Notes under the pieces: generated by a model | What the model was told of the DNA's origin: nothing | Seen by the model: only the letters and a program-made list of their open reading frames with translations | Databases searched by the model: none | Translations under genes and position numbers: made by a program | Shown here: positions 1-11,812 of the stretch, piece by piece | Numbering within the stretch: the stretch's first letter is position 1 | Layout of the letters: each line of letters opens with the position of its first letter | Assembly: GCA_037127255.1 (NCBI GenBank) | Contig: JBANSL010000004.1 | Location: forward strand, 29,726,467 to 29,790,466 | Source of the DNA: Persicaria tinctoria | Taxonomy: Eukaryota > Streptophyta > Magnoliopsida > Caryophyllales > Polygonaceae | Direction of reading: 5' to 3' | DNA: 64,000 nt

Positions 1-807
1 ACAAAAGGTAAAAAGTGTGTTAAACAAGAATTTCAAACACATCCACAGGCTAAGTAAAGCTGATAAACAAGCTTAAAGCTTTGTTTTATTAAACGATTAT
101 AAAAGATCAAGCTTAAGGACCATTCGAAGCTGCGCCGTGGGGAGGAAGATTGTCATGATTGACCTCACGCTCACCAACGCGTGGGTCCACCACCCAAATC
201 TCGAAACACGGCTCACCCATGTGAGTAAAAATCATAGAAACCCCCCTTTCAAAACCATGCGATTCCACAAAATCTTTCCATCCGCGGCCAAGGTAGAGAA
301 GACCACCATTGTGTCGCTCTATGCAAACCGGGAAATTACGCAACAGATGAGAGGAAAGTAAAACCCGGCTAGGTACAGCATCCGCGTACACCTCCTCAAA
401 CCTAAGTGGTAGCAGCTGAAAAGTAAAAAAGAGGCATAAGCAAAGAAGGAATTCATAAGGAAAATAGAAATTAATACAACAATCTTACCAAACGCAAGAA
501 CTGTTCGGGATAATCAATCGCTTGGAAAAAAGCCCATCGTGGTTCTTGCCCGAAAACTGTTGTGAGCTGAATCTGCTATGTTTTATAGTAACTTTTATAT
601 CGTTTTCTGCATACATTTCATGCATTTGGGCTAGTATAATACAGAATCTATATAGTTTATGTTTATTTGCCAAATTATGGAATCTACACCAGTTTCTGTT
701 TAATTTCGCAGAATTCGAGGCAAATTACAGCAGTTCGGAAATCAAATACAAAAGTCCAAGATCAAGAATCAGCGGAACCAGTCGAATCAAGCTAGGAGCC
801 CAGCTTT

Positions 808-1310
808 ACTCGATCTAGAGTAAACCTACTCGATCTCGACGAAAGTGTCCGAACACAGGCCCTGTCGACTAAGCACTGCCCTGTCGACTAAGCACTGATC
901 GAGAAACCGAGTCAGAGGCAACCCGACTCCGGAAGCCAACTCGATCTCGAGTAATTTTGTCGACATCGACAAGACCTTGACGCCATGTCTGGAGTCGACG
1001 AGCTGTGCCAAGCCGAGAAGCCGAAGACGGAGAAGCTGAGCGCCCAGTTACTCGATCTCGAGGAATTTCCTCGATCTCGAGGACCACCACGGCGCCAATC
1101 CGAGCCAGTGTCGAGGAAGACTACTCGACAACACCAGGCCAGCCATCCTCGATGCCAAGCTACTCGATCTCGAGGAAGTTTGTCGAGATCGAAGACCCAG
1201 AAGCGCCTACCCAAGCTTGATCGAGCAGCTGCTACCCGAGAAGTCCAGTCAGGCCATGGTCGACGTCAATCCTACTCGATCTCGAGGAGTCTTGGTCGAG
1301 ATCGAGGAAC
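808..1310. repeat. Palindromic CTCGATCTCGAG motif cluster, U3 of R1
   Basis: The 12-bp palindrome CTCGATCTCGAG and close variants (GTCGAGATCGAG, GTCGACATCGAC) recur about a dozen times in 500 bp. Several are in pairs 17-25 bp apart, e.g. around 1051/1068, 1163/1182 and 1273/1296. The cluster lies upstream of the LTR TATA box. Confidence 0.75.
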
Positions 1311-1556
1311 GTCGTGTCTGAGCCGCGTTACGCGGTTTGCTGTCCTACGCGCTTTGGGAGTCCTTGGAACCGAAGGAATCCGAGAACTATCAAGTTTTAT
1401 CTATGGAGAAGATTTACAACACATGGAAGATATTCTACCTATTTTACATTTATTTCCCTTTTATAGATTTAATTCCTAAATTGCATTTATTTATCTTTTA
1501 AGCTTTTTAGATATATATAGAGATATTCTATCCTTGAATAGCAAGGATTAGAAGGC

Positions 1557-1564
1557 TATAAATA
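1557..1564 (+). promoter_or_regulatory. TATA box of solo LTR R1
   Basis: TATAAATA, followed by an AT-rich leader and GA-rich tract. The same motif, reversed, is at 28668-28675 in the other copy, so it is conserved between copies. Confidence 0.55.
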
Positions 1565-2212
1565 AAGCCTTAGGGGCTAGTTTTTCATCATTCAATCACA
1601 CATCTTATTCCAATTCAATTTCATAGAGAACAAGCAAGTAATAGTAGAGAGAGAGAGAGTTTGTGGCAAGCAAGGTGGAAAGGCGAAAGCGGATTTGTCT
1701 TGTTTGTTTGTAAGCTTTCTTTATTTAATTCAATGAAAGTTAGTTTCTTTTGCTATTTGATGTCTTTCTTGATGATGAAGAGCGAGTAGCCTACCCACTT
1801 CTGGGGCTGGGGTGAGCCCGACGGTGGCCATGTGAGGTGATGCGGTAAAGGTACAATCTTTTGATGCAATTCGTCTTCTATCCCTATGAGCATGATTCTT
1901 TTGCGAGAGTTGAAGGTGATCCTTGTTTGTGTTATTGAAGCGAAAGTGATCTTAATGCAACTTGGGTTAATTATCTGAAAAGGGTTAGTAACAATTAGGT
2001 TTTATGCGAAAGCCTCTATATGCCTATTTGTTAGTAACGAAAGTTATTTTGATGGAACGCATGATCTTTTATGCCTTTGTGTGTTACTTTGCATAGTTAT
2101 CGTTGTGGTATTGATACCCTGGCTTTGGAAGTTCTTTATATATTGAGTTTATTTCTGTCAAAATCTGCGAATCTGTGTTCGAAGTTGCGATTTATACTTT
2201 ATGTGTTTTTAG

Positions 2213-2380
2213 TCGATCTAGAGGAAAGCTTAGTCGAGATCGAGTTGCCTTGTTGTCGATCTCGAGAAGATTTGGTCTAGATCGAGTTTCTGAGTTGTGT
2301 TTCTGAGTTTTCTGAAGTTTCTGTTTCTGCTGGATTTTGTCGATCTTGAGTAGCTGTTTGTCGAGATCGAGTAGTTCTGT
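2213..2380. repeat. Second palindromic TCGA cluster, U5 side of R1
   Basis: Five to six copies of TCGATCTAGAG, TCGAGATCGAG and TCGATCTCGAG lie near the 3' part of the LTR, so both halves of the LTR carry the motif. Confidence 0.65.
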
Positions 2381-3001
2381 GTTTGCTTTCGTTCTTGCTT
2401 TCATTTGTTATTTCTGTCTTTCTTTCTTTGTTCGTTTGTTTATCTCTTATGTTTGCTTTTCTGTGAGATTTACAGCTACCTGAGATCCGCTGACACGCTT
2501 CCTCGTGGATCGATCCTGACTTTCTCTTACTACATTGGAGGGAGTCTTGTAATTATTTGCGTGGGCCTAAATCTGGTTTGATCTATTTTATTATATTTCA
2601 TACTCGATTTCCTCCTCACAACAAAAACCATGTCTGCCCTAAATGATAAAGGAGGAACTATAATGGATCCCCGCATCTCGATAAAAATTGGAAGGAAAAA
2701 ATAAGTTCTCTCTCTTTTGTCTCATCACTCACGAGGGAACAACCAAGTAAAGAAAGAAGAGTTGCATGCATGGCGCGCAACAGGTGACACAGTCACCAAG
2801 GGCACGCGTCTTTTAGTCTCCAAATTTAAAATTAATTAACCGAGGAAGAGGCTTTTTTCAAGCAAGCAAAAGTAAATTGGAAAAGGAAAAACTAAAAATT
2901 AATTTTCGATAAAAAGCGATAAAACCGAGGGCGAGAAAACCTCACACAACGGTTATAAAGCACGCTAGAATGTCTTAAAGTGATGAACATCCTAAAACAA
3001 A

Positions 3002-3337
3002 ATGGATCCAGGTTTGCCACTGAGGGCTTTCTATAGAGTCATCATGAGGGAGGAGCAACTTTAAACACTTCGGCTCCCTCTCATGTATGTCCTAATCGAC
3101 GAGGATGCTCACACTCAAGCTAGACTCTGGTCTCGCTCCAACCAGGAACATGAAGTAAAGGTGGAAAGGGACGGAGACGTCCTCTTCTGGTTAACACAAG
3201 GGTGACGCGACTTCACACAAGCAAATCGATTCAATGTAGGATCAGCTCTGATTTTCACCTACATGGGAGACTCCATCTTTGAAGTCGATGTTGTCAGTCC
3301 TGAGAGCGAGGAAAATGGAGAATTAGGATGTCCTTAG
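3002..3337 (+). pseudogene. B3-domain pseudogene, plus strand
   Basis: A single frame of 112 codons from ATG 3002 to TAG 3335-3337 contains two in-frame stops, near 3062 and 3204. Readable parts include 'RAFYRVIMREEQL', 'LPLMYVLIDED', 'RDFTQANRFNVGSALIF' and 'YMGDSIFEVDVV', which follow the order of strands and the 'GSALIFTYMG' turn of a B3 domain. It lies opposite in direction to the B3 remnants on each side. The stops mean it cannot make a full protein. No intron is needed, unlike its neighbours. Confidence 0.6.
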
Positions 3338-3590
3338 GTTTCTACTTTATCCATCGCATTACTGTCTCTAGTATGATGTATCAAGTTTAAAGGGGTCCAA
3401 CCTCTAGGAAGGTTTTTGTATGCTACTTCGTATTATGAATAATAAAAGATTCCCCCCTCTAAGTTTATTTCAGAAATCAAAAAGACACGATAGGTAGTGG
3501 AAGAGAATCATGGATACCCTTTTTTCTTCTCTCGCAAAAATATAATCTATTACAAGATTACAAACTCCCAAAGTATGATGCGAGAGAAGC

Positions 3591-4029
3591 TCAATTCGAA
3601 CTACATGAGGAAGAAACCGAGCTAAAAGTAGTCTCATAGTCGTCCCCAATTTCGCGACGCGGGCAGACTTTGAAGGAGACATTTCCCCTATGAAAAAACA
3701 TCATAACACTTCCTATCCCAAGATGGTGAAGGATAAGAAACTCATCCCAACCGCTGTCAATCTGAAAAAAGATCGTTCTCACTCCAGGGCACAGCCACCG
3801 GAAAGTCGCGGAGAAGATACGATGAAAGAAAAGCCCATCGAGGCGAAAGTGGCCCGTATTCGGCTTCAAATTGAGGAGGCATAACCTGCACACGGATAAA
3901 ATTAAAACCCAATGAAGATAACCCAAGCTTTGTTGAATAAAAGCGAAAGAAACTCACTAGCCGAGAAAGCTGATCCACATTCTCGATCTTTTGAAAAAAG
4001 GCCCAAGGGTTGAAACTTCCCGATGACAT
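3591..4029 (-). pseudogene. B3-domain pseudogene, minus strand
   Basis: The start ATG is at 4029-4027. Exon 1 contains 'NPWAFFQKIENVDQLSRL', matching 'WAFFQAID' of the gene at 113-2676. An intron follows with GTGAG donor and GTGCAG acceptor. Exon 2 reads 'MPPQFEAEYG' and 'FLSSYLLRDFPV', then shifts frame near 3765 into 'IDSGWDEFLILHHLGIGS' and 'FFHRGNVSFKV'. The intron sits at the same place as in the first B3 gene, so the two are paralogues. The frameshift makes this a pseudogene. Confidence 0.6.
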
Positions 4030-4393
4030 AACGCATACGATGGTATAATCGGTTATTAACACATAAGAAGTAGCGAAGAAGATGAAAAGATTGAGGTTTT
4101 AAAAGGAAAAAACCCCACCTTGAAGCATAAAGACAAGTGGAAGAAGACTTCATACATTCGGACTAACCTCTTCAACACTTGGAAAAAAGGTCAAGACGTT
4201 AACAGATAAATATTTACTACGGACAAAATATACAGTGATACCAGACTTTTTCCAAAGAGATCTCCAACCCAAATTCTCAAAATGAAACAAGTATCTCAAC
4301 GGATTACAAAAAAAAAAGGGGGGGGGGGGGGAACCAAACACAAGTCCCCAAATCCATAAAAGTTTCATCCAACTAGGACCAAGAAATCAAAGA

Positions 4394-6984
4394 TTAATTG
4401 GTGGTGGTCGCCTTCCCAACTTTTTCCTCCACGTCCTCGACATCTTCGTCTTCAGAGTAGGAATCTTCCGCGGCCATCTCTTCCTTTGAAAGCCCCCAGT
4501 CAGCACTAGTCATACTAGGCTCAAACTTCTCTAGGGGGACACCAGGATTAATAGTCGAATGCGCAACACTCTGGTTGATCTCCGCCACCATTCCCTTCCG
4601 AAAGTAGCTAAAACACCTGTCTTTTAAAATACTGGTGCCTTTCGGAGTCTGGAGGCAAGCTTTGGCCACAGAGGACATGAAAGAGACGTTGGCCTCAGTT
4701 TTTATCCACTCAGAGGATAGATAAGCCAAACCTTCCGGACTCTGAACCCATTGAAGGCCCACATCTCGATCTGAACGCGCCCTGATTGTATCAAGTTCTT
4801 GCTTGGTAATGGACACTTCCTCGCGAAGGATGGAGAGATCTTCTTCCAGCTTATCAATGCTGGCCTACCTAGTTTGAAGAAGTTCCCGCGAGGTCCCTTC
4901 CGCCGCCTCTAGCTCTGTGACGCGGGAAACAACAGCATCCAGAGAAACCTTCAGATCGTCATATTTCTTCTTAAAAACCGCCATAGCTTCCTTTTGGGCT
5001 TGCACTTCTTCATGGAGTTCCACGGACCTCTTTTTACACTTCTCTACTGAGGCTGGATCACCAACAGTATTCCCCATGATCAGCAGCTGATGAGACAATT
5101 TCTTGATCTCCTCCTCTTTCTTTCTAAGACTTTCCTCACCACACACCATGCGTTTTTTGACGTCCGGTTGAATCACCCTCAGTTGAGACAGGAGAAAACA
5201 GAGGAGGAAAGCCGGAATTAAACCGCGTCAAATTATTCCAAAAGGTAAGACAAAAGGCAACTAATCAAGATTAACCTACCCATTGGATAATACGATCAAG
5301 GTTAGTTGAAAGAGTCACGACATCCAATCGACTGATATATCCTTGCTCAGGAAGACAACGTTTTTTAGCTGAAAAAGCAAGACCTTGTAGATCAATCGGA
5401 TCAAAACCTGGAATGGGAAACTCACGAAGAGTGGCTTCACCTTCTAAGAAAAGCGCTCTTTCATCCACGGATGATGGCCCAACAACAATGCTGACCCTCC
5501 TTTTCTTCCACTTAGAAGTTTCAGGCGCGGATGGACGAACACATTTCTCCCGGGATGCTGGAACCAATGAAGAAGACCGTACGAGAGCACCAGCCTCTTC
5601 TACGACAGTCATGTCAACAATTGGCGCCACTTCCGGAGCTGGAAGAGAGGCAGGAGGATCATTGATCTCCAGACTTGTCTTTTTCTTCTTTTCGGATCTT
5701 GCTTTGTGTCGCTTCAGAAGTGTGTCCAAATCCATTTTATCTGAGCATGAAAACATTCAATGATAAGTCAACCATCGAAACAAGACAAAACATGAAGCAC
5801 AAGTCTAAGCACCCAAAGAAACAATAAAACAAAAAGATCCACCTAGTCGCGGATGAGGCAAACTCAAACCAGCCATCTCAAGACGGAACGCGGATAACAT
5901 TTTATCCCATGGGAACCTAGGTGTATGAGAAAACGATTGTTTAAACTCGGGAAGATTGTAAACATTTGGTTTTTTCACAAAGCAGAAATGCCCTGGAACA
6001 GTCCGGCAATTAAAGCCCTTCCCAGACCCGTCGCGGACCAAAAACCAATTATGCTTCCAATTCGGCTTGCTAGACAACCTCTCCATGTATCCGCAACTCG
6101 AGTTGCACTGAACATCAACTTCAACGAATCCTGAGTTCCCTTTTTTAAGGAAAAGATACTGAACATCAACTTCAACGAATGAGCAACACCAATCTCCTTA
6201 CACCTCATAATAAAACTGGTAAAAAACAATCTTCATAAGCATCCAAGCAACCTCCCCCCTCCTCAGGAAGGCAGAACTCTACTCCCGCGGGCCATGGGAA
6301 GATACGAGAAATGGCATCAAGATCTTCTAATTTCAACAAAGTAGTACAAACCCCTCAGCTCATCCATGGGAGATCTCCATGGGTGGATCCTATCAGTTAC
6401 GACTAATGGACGGTCAGATGGAAGTGGAAGAGGTTTAAAATCTCCCAGGAAGAGGCATGTGTCCAGATCCCCTAAGTTATACACTGGAGTATCCAAATCG
6501 GACAAATTCTCTTTAGAACGGATCTTCTTCGGATTTTCCGCTACACCAATTGGGGGAGCTTCATAAGGAATCCAAACATTCTCCACCTCCTGATTCGCAG
6601 AGTGAGAAGTGGAGAAGGACCCGCGTCCACCGAAGAACAAGCACCTGATTCATCCGCATCCCTCGAATTTTCATCTCTCGTGCATCCCTTTAAAAAAGAA
6701 GAAACTGTGTAAGGAGAAGAATAGTAATCAGGGTCAGTACGCTTCCGGCGCCTTCTCACCTTAATAAGATTACCCGTAGGACCGACTCAATTTGAAGTCG
6801 ACGCGGATGTGGCAGAAGACGACTCTGATGAGGAACCACCAGAGCTAGAAGAGGGACTCTCAGAAGAAGAGGAGATGGTCCCTTGAGTTCGACGCGCTCG
6901 AGAAGATGAAGCGACACCACTTTTCCACCCTTCACCTCTCTCGAAATCTTCTAACGGGTCGTGCTCCCCACTAAGACTAGCCAT
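4394..6984 (-). pseudogene. Plant gypsy-type-transposon-domain protein gene, degenerate
   Basis: A multi-exon minus-strand gene, ATG at 6984-6982. The N-terminus (about residues 20-65) is a Ser-rich low-complexity tract. Next comes a conserved-looking region containing 'LYYFVEI', 'SKPNWKHNWFLVRDGSGKGF' and 'FPWDKMLSAFRL'. An exon at 5747-5276 carries a basic patch (SEKKKKTSL, KWKKRR), and the C-terminus at 5176-4394 is a long charged coiled coil ending in an acidic tail. This order resembles plant proteins annotated with the 'putative gypsy type transposon' domain (PF04195); that match is from memory. Breaks: TGA near 6785, frame changes near 6600 and 6330, and in-frame TAG at 4867-4865. A 23-bp direct repeat (6107-6129, 6158-6180) lies inside the worst-damaged part. 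Moderately sure of the family, sure that it is broken. Confidence 0.5.
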
Positions 6985-7305
6985 TTCTAAAGAAGCTAGA
7001 AGAAAATCGTATGAAGATTTACTTACACAAAGCAAAACCTCGTCCAAAAACACATTCAAAGACGAACTCACACCCTAATTTTCGATCTATCCATCAAAAA
7101 ATTAAAGAATTAACAAAGAAAAATCAAGAACATCTTAGAACAAGAAAAAATACCTTGAAGATCTGAAGAAATCTGCCGGAAACTTCAAACTAGCAACCTG
7201 AAACCTAAAAGACCGCTGCTAGAAAACCAAAAGATAGATAAGAGCAGGAATCTTTGGAAGAATAGAAGAAGACAAATGTGAGATAAAAAGAAACGAAACG
7301 GGGTA

Positions 7306-7395
7306 ACTTATAGGAAATTACCGACGTTTGAACTTCCAGACGTAAATGGGCCTAATGGGCCCTAATTGGGCCAAAACTAGGTAGAAAGAGGCCCA
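7306..7395 (-). promoter_or_regulatory. Site II cluster and TATA-like box of the 4.4-7.0 kb gene
   Basis: Four TGGGCC/GGCCCA elements lie at 7347, 7356, 7367 and 7390, just upstream (minus strand) of a CCTATAAG at 7306-7313. TGGGCC is the Site II element bound by TCP factors in plant housekeeping promoters. The cluster fits the transcription start of the gene ending at 4394. Confidence 0.45.
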
Positions 7396-7681
7396 TAATC
7401 CCTAACGAAAACCGAAGTTGTAGCAACAACAAAAGTACAGACGTTTTCTTAAAAATCTTTATCGATCCGCGTCAATCCCTGGAAGGAATCGACCCAGCCC
7501 GAGGAGCTGTGACTAAACCGACAATAAAAACATATGTAAAAAACATAAAAGTAAAATAAAACACAACCGGTAGACAAGAAGTGGTAAAAACATTATCACA
7601 GAGGTCGTCCGCGGATAGACATCTAACAGGAAAAGCTACAAGCTCTATTAAACGGAATCATCCGCGGATGGAAAAGAGGGG

Positions 7682-7778
7682 CACGTGGCGTGCATGCCCA
7701 CCCCCCGCGAGTAGAACACGTGTCGAGTAACAAACCCCACGTGGCATGTCATTTGGAGACCGCCTAATACCTATAAAA
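7682..7778 (+). promoter_or_regulatory. Triple G-box with TATA box
   Basis: Three CACGTG hexamers at 7682, 7717 and 7738 precede TATAAAA at 7772-7778 in a normal promoter arrangement facing right. No convincing ORF follows within 1 kb, so it may be a decayed LTR U3 or the promoter of a lost gene. A 16-bp repeat (AGATCGAGCTTTTTCA) recurs near 7960 and 8266. Confidence 0.4.
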
Positions 7779-7799
7779 GCGAGAAGTTGCATTAAGAAA

Positions 7800-8786
7800 A
7801 ATGGGGGGACTTTTGGGAGAAGAGAGAGGAGGGAGTGGAGGAGAAGAAAGAAGCGGATTAAAACCAAGCGAACCTGAGAAGAAGGAGAAGAAGAAAGAGT
7901 AGAATAGAGAGAGGAAGTTGAACACGCCGCCAAAAACCTCCCTTCAGGAAGATCGAGCTTTTTCACTGGATTGCTCCGCGGATATAAACCTTTCTCCGCC
8001 CTTTGTAAAACTTTCCACCTAAATCAAGAGTCTGTTGTTGTTGGTCCTCAAGACAATCAACGACGGCAGGTAAATAATCTGATTCCTAAATTGTCAGGGG
8101 AAAACTCGATAAGGGAATAACGCATCAGAATTCATAGGTAGATTGTTCCTGTGGCACAGGTTGGGCCGCGTCGATTATTTCGATGCGGGTCAGGTATGTC
8201 CGTTGGGAACATTAAAGGCCCCACTGGGTGAATTCCCGGGTCCCACTAAAAATGGAGGCCTTGAGAGATCGAGCTTTTTCAGAAGCGGTTTAGTGAACCC
8301 AGTTCACACATTTTACTTTTTTTTTTGATGGTTTGGTTTAAGTAAACTCAAAAATAAAAATGCTATAAACCTATAACTATATAGGTAACCGAATTTCTAT
8401 TTTATTTACAAATCCATGCCATTCAAATAAAAATAATAAAATATTTAATTAAATAGTACATTTTATTTTATATACAATATTTTCCTAAAACCTCATATTA
8501 CTTATATTTTACGGAAATTAAAATAAGTTACAACAACAAATCCCTCTTTATTTGAAGAAAAATATGCAACCTTGTTTTAAAATAATATGATTTAAAATAA
8601 ATAACATATTCATTAAATTTCACTTAAATGAATAAGAATAAAAATGAAATGTATCAAAACAGTTACGAACTTTATATACATTTAATTTCCAAAAATCATT
8701 ATTGAATTCAAAATAAAAGAACTTTTATTTAAAAATATATTTTCTTAAAACGAAATCCCCAAAAATATTTTGGGGTATTTCACTTT
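7800..8786. other. Non-coding stretch between promoter-like site and LINE
   Basis: 7800-8330 is purine-rich leader-like DNA with no long ORF. 8330-8780 is strongly AT-rich with no recognisable gene and ends in a short hairpin (CCCCAAAAATATTTTGGGG) just before the LINE coding sequence. I see no RNA gene here. Confidence 0.4.
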
Positions 8787-8795
8787 CATTCTGGT

Positions 8796-9205
8796 GTGGT
8801 ACTCCATGAAATACATTCAACTTTCACTGCACTTATTCCAAAAATTGATACACCTAGTAATATTAACCATTACCGTCCGATTAGTCTGTGTAATACTATT
8901 TATAAGATTATTTCGAAACTTTTGGCTAATCGGTTGAAGCCTATTTTACCTCGCATAATTAATCTGTTTCAAAGAGTTTTTTCACAAGGAAGAAATATTC
9001 AAGATAACATACTAATAGCGCATGAAGTTTTCCACTCTTTTCATAACAAGAAAGGTAAATTTGGGTGGATGTCATTAAAGCTAGATATGGAGAAACCTTA
9101 CGACAAAATAAGTTGGAGTTTTATTCGCATTATACATAACAAATTTGGTTTTGATTCTAGATGGATTGAGTAGGTTATGACCTGTTTAACTAAAACTAGC
9201 TTCTC
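8796..9205 (+). mobile_element. LINE (L1-type) piece 1: reverse transcriptase, N-terminal part
   Basis: Coding sequence of a non-LTR retrotransposon. Visible motifs are 'TALIPKI', 'HYRPISLCNTIYKII', 'GRNIQDNILIAHE' and 'KLDMEKPYDKISW'. The last holds the first catalytic Asp of the RT, with Ala changed to Pro after 'LDMEK'. A stop at 9171-9173 replaces the usual Trp. The 5' end is truncated: no endonuclease ORF is seen upstream. The frame continues after the inserted retroposon at 10517, and the target ACTAAAACT...AGCTTCTC is present on both sides. Confidence 0.8.
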
Positions 9206-10485
9206 TAGCCGTAAAAATCAAACCAACAACTCAGAGACGGAGTTTGCTGCTCGCCGCCCTCCTGCAGGGTTTCCAGTGGTCTTCCTCGATGAGTTCCTTG
9301 GCGGCTTCGACCCACAAACCCATCGGCGGGTCTTGGTCCGGCCATCCCTCTCGGGGCTTGGCTGTGGTGGGCTCTAGCGCGCGGTGCCGGAGTGCTAATC
9401 ACCCTCGCTCTCCTGCCCGCTGTTAACCTCCACTGGCTTCATGCAGGCGGTCGACTCCCGGCAGTTCCTCCACTTCGCCAAAAACCCAACCCTAAAACCT
9501 TCTCTCCTTCAACCGCCGCCGCCGTCGCCGATTATAACTCTAGCCGATGTCGCCACCATGTGATGTGCTTCTCTCCTCCGGTTGGTCCCGACCCACACCC
9601 CCTAACTCCTCCATCACCACCTCTCAACACAACAAATTATTCCAAACCATGTACCTCTCAACACAACAAGTTATTCCAAACCCTTTATTTTTGCAGATGA
9701 CCGCCTCCGTCGTCAACCTCATGCCGCTGCTGCTGAGAATCCTCCGTCGATCTTCCTTGGCGGGCTCAATGGTGATCTAGACCCCCACCATGTGTGGTGG
9801 CTCCTGATCTAGCCATCTGTGTTCGCGGATCCTCGGGGTGGTCCTCCTGGTAGTCGACCCCCCATGTGTCCTACCTATCCTCCTCCTCTCCAACCACACC
9901 GTTCGCCATCGTCTCCACTCCTCAAACCCCTCTTCGGTGCGCTTCTGGCCGCCGGCCGGCGGATCTGGTAATGCAGTAACATCCCTTGGACTCTCTCCCT
10001 CCGGGCGGATCTCCAAGAGTTGTTCTAATCTCCAACCCCTCTGGCCTCCCCTCCCACATGCAACCCTAGATCTGCTCAGATCTGCTACTCAAACTTGTAA
10101 CAACCAAACCCAACCCAAAATACCCAACTCAAAAACAAACCCAACCCTTCCAGATGTCCAACAAATCTCTATAAAAATTTTCTACCAAACCAAACAGTAA
10201 GTCCGAAATTGCTTGAAAATCCCTAGGTTTTCTTTTCCCTTAACGTCGGCGACGAATAAGTCAAGGCGTACCCGGAATCAGATATGCAACCATTACCGCT
10301 TCCGAACTATGTCAACTATGCGGCAACCAGTGATCAATAATTTTGATGTTTTTTTAAATTTGAATTTATCTTATTGTAATTTTAGGTTTAAGAAATTTTT
10401 TTTTTCTAGCGACCCTCTGCGTAGGGTTCATCAAGACATCTTTTGATGGCTTCAAGATCGCTTAGTCGATCTACTTCTTGCCTAC

Positions 10486-10516
<31 letters not shown>
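9206..10516 (+). mobile_element. Poly(A) retroposon inside the LINE
   Basis: A GC-rich 1.3 kb block ends in about 28 A residues (10489-10516). The flanking target copies are 9189-9205 and 10517-10536, near-identical apart from a 3-bp indel (GCT), as expected of target-primed reverse transcription. No long conserved ORF is present; the C-rich 5' half could be the leader of a plant LINE or a processed transcript. Insertion broke the RT frame of the host LINE. I do not recognise the source sequence. Confidence 0.65.
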
Positions 10517-11812
10517 CTAAAACTGCTAGCTTCTCAGTTTTAGTTAATAATTTCCCTGGCCGTACATTTCAAACCTATAGGGGAATACGACAAGGAGATC
10601 CTCTTGCACCTTATATTTTTGTATTGGTTATGGAAGTATTAGGGAGAATGTTGCAACAAGAATCATTGAAATGTGACCCTTTGGTTCGAATCAAACTTAC
10701 AAGTAATAGTGATCCTATTCCTTTCATCTCATTTGTAGATGATACACTTATTTCTGTACGTGCTGATGGGTTAAGTCTTCATACAATTAGAAATCTTTTG
10801 AATACTTTCTCCGACATGTAAGGACTTACTATTAATTATAATAAAAGTTCGTTACAAGTTTCTAAAAATATTTCTGTTAGTAAAGATCAGTCCCTTGCTC
10901 AACAGCTAAATATTTCAGTTAAAAATACCTTGGTATACCACTTATTAGTGGAAGGGTTTGTAATGCCTTGTTTGATGAGGCAATAACAAGCCTTATAAAA
11001 CAGCTGTCAAAGTGGAAATCTAATACTCTATCACAAGCTCGTAGATAGGTTCTCATTCAGACAAACCTAAATTCTAGAACAAATTATTTAATGTAATCAT
11101 TTCTCCTTCCAAAAGGATTTCTACAAAAAATTTATCAGATAAACACAAATTTCTTTTGGAATAAACTTCAATATGATAATTATCATCCTTTAATCAACTG
11201 GGATCATCTGTGTACTCCTAAAAAAGATGGCGGGTTAGGTTTTAAATTGGCTGAGCAAACTAATATTGGCATGCAAATGAAACTGCTTTGGAGAATAATG
11301 GCTAATTTGGAAGGCTTCTTAATATCAGAGATCTTTTCTCTAAAGGTCTACTCTGGCTAGTGGGTAATTGGAAATCCATAAATGTATGTTCTAACATTTG
11401 GGTAAATGCGCAATATATTCAAAACTTTCAGAATGATCGTAATCCTAACTTAAAGGTTTGTGATTTATTTACAAATACCAACTCTTAGGATATTGATAAA
11501 TTAAATAGTATATTACCCTCTCATATTGTTCAAGCTATTACTAATATCCATATTCTAGTAATTGATATGTCAGACTGGTTAATTTGGATTTATAATAGGG
11601 ATGGAAAATTCTCTATTAAATCCACATCTTCTATTTGTAATACAGGGAATACTAAGAAAATTCCAGCAAACTGGATTTGGAAACTTAATATTCCTCCTAA
11701 TATTAAAAAATTTATTTGGAAAATTATTTTAAATATCTTACCTACCACGGCCTGTCTAAATAGATATATAACTAGAGTTTCTTACAAACCAAATAACCCC
11801 AATTCTAGATAG
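10517..11812 (+). mobile_element. LINE piece 2: RT active site and start of zinc-binding domain
   Basis: Resumes piece 1 with 'RGIRQGDPLAPYIFVLV' and 'FISFVDDTLISV' (the catalytic xxDD box), then degenerate sequence with frame changes. At 11567-11812 it reads 'ANWIWKLNIPPNIKKFIWK' and 'NILPTTACLNR', the front half of the zf-RVT domain. A TAA at 10819-10821 and further stops show long decay. The reading frame ends abruptly at 11812 ('PNSR') and its natural continuation is found at 51424. Confidence 0.8.

Larger units (their letters stand above)
558..2623 (+). mobile_element. Solo LTR (family R), copy R1
   Basis: The unit starts TGTTGTGAGC and ends CCTCCTCACAACA, i.e. TG...CA with a 9-bp terminal inverted repeat. 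It is flanked by a perfect 5-bp duplication, AAAAC (553-557 and 2624-2628). A second copy with the same ends lies at 17931-29679. A TATA box (TATAAATA, 1557-1564) with a following leader sets the orientation as +. No gag, pol or second LTR is present, so this is a solo LTR left by LTR-LTR recombination. The 2.07 kb length fits the long LTRs of large Ty3-type elements (inference). Short ORFs such as 985-1479 are LTR sequence and not genes. Confidence 0.8.
113..2676 (-). pseudogene. B3-domain gene split by a solo LTR
   Basis: B3 domains are plant DNA-binding folds (REM/ARF/ABI3 families), so this would be a nuclear transcription-factor-like protein. The start ATG is at 2676-2674. Coding runs 2676-2624, is interrupted by the LTR at 558-2623, and resumes at 557-489. 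An intron lies at 488-416 (GTAAG donor, TTTTCAG acceptor), and exon 2 runs from 415 to the TAA at 115-113. Once one copy of the AAAAC duplication is discounted, the frame is continuous across the LTR. Exon 1 has the B3 opening 'WAFFQAID' and exon 2 has 'PSRVLLSSHLLRNFPV' and 'RGWKDFVESHGFERG', the strand pattern of a B3 fold. The protein is about 135 residues, a single short B3 unit. Two more B3 remnants lie within 1.5 kb, so this looks like a local tandem cluster. The gene is broken by the insertion. The B3 call is confident; membership of the REM subfamily is a guess. Confidence 0.72.

Noticed and set aside
985..1479. 164-codon ORF starting 'MSGVDELCQAEKP'
   Set aside because: A similar start occurs in R2 (29120 region) but the two frames diverge, and the sequence is LTR U3 packed with palindromes, so it is not a gene.
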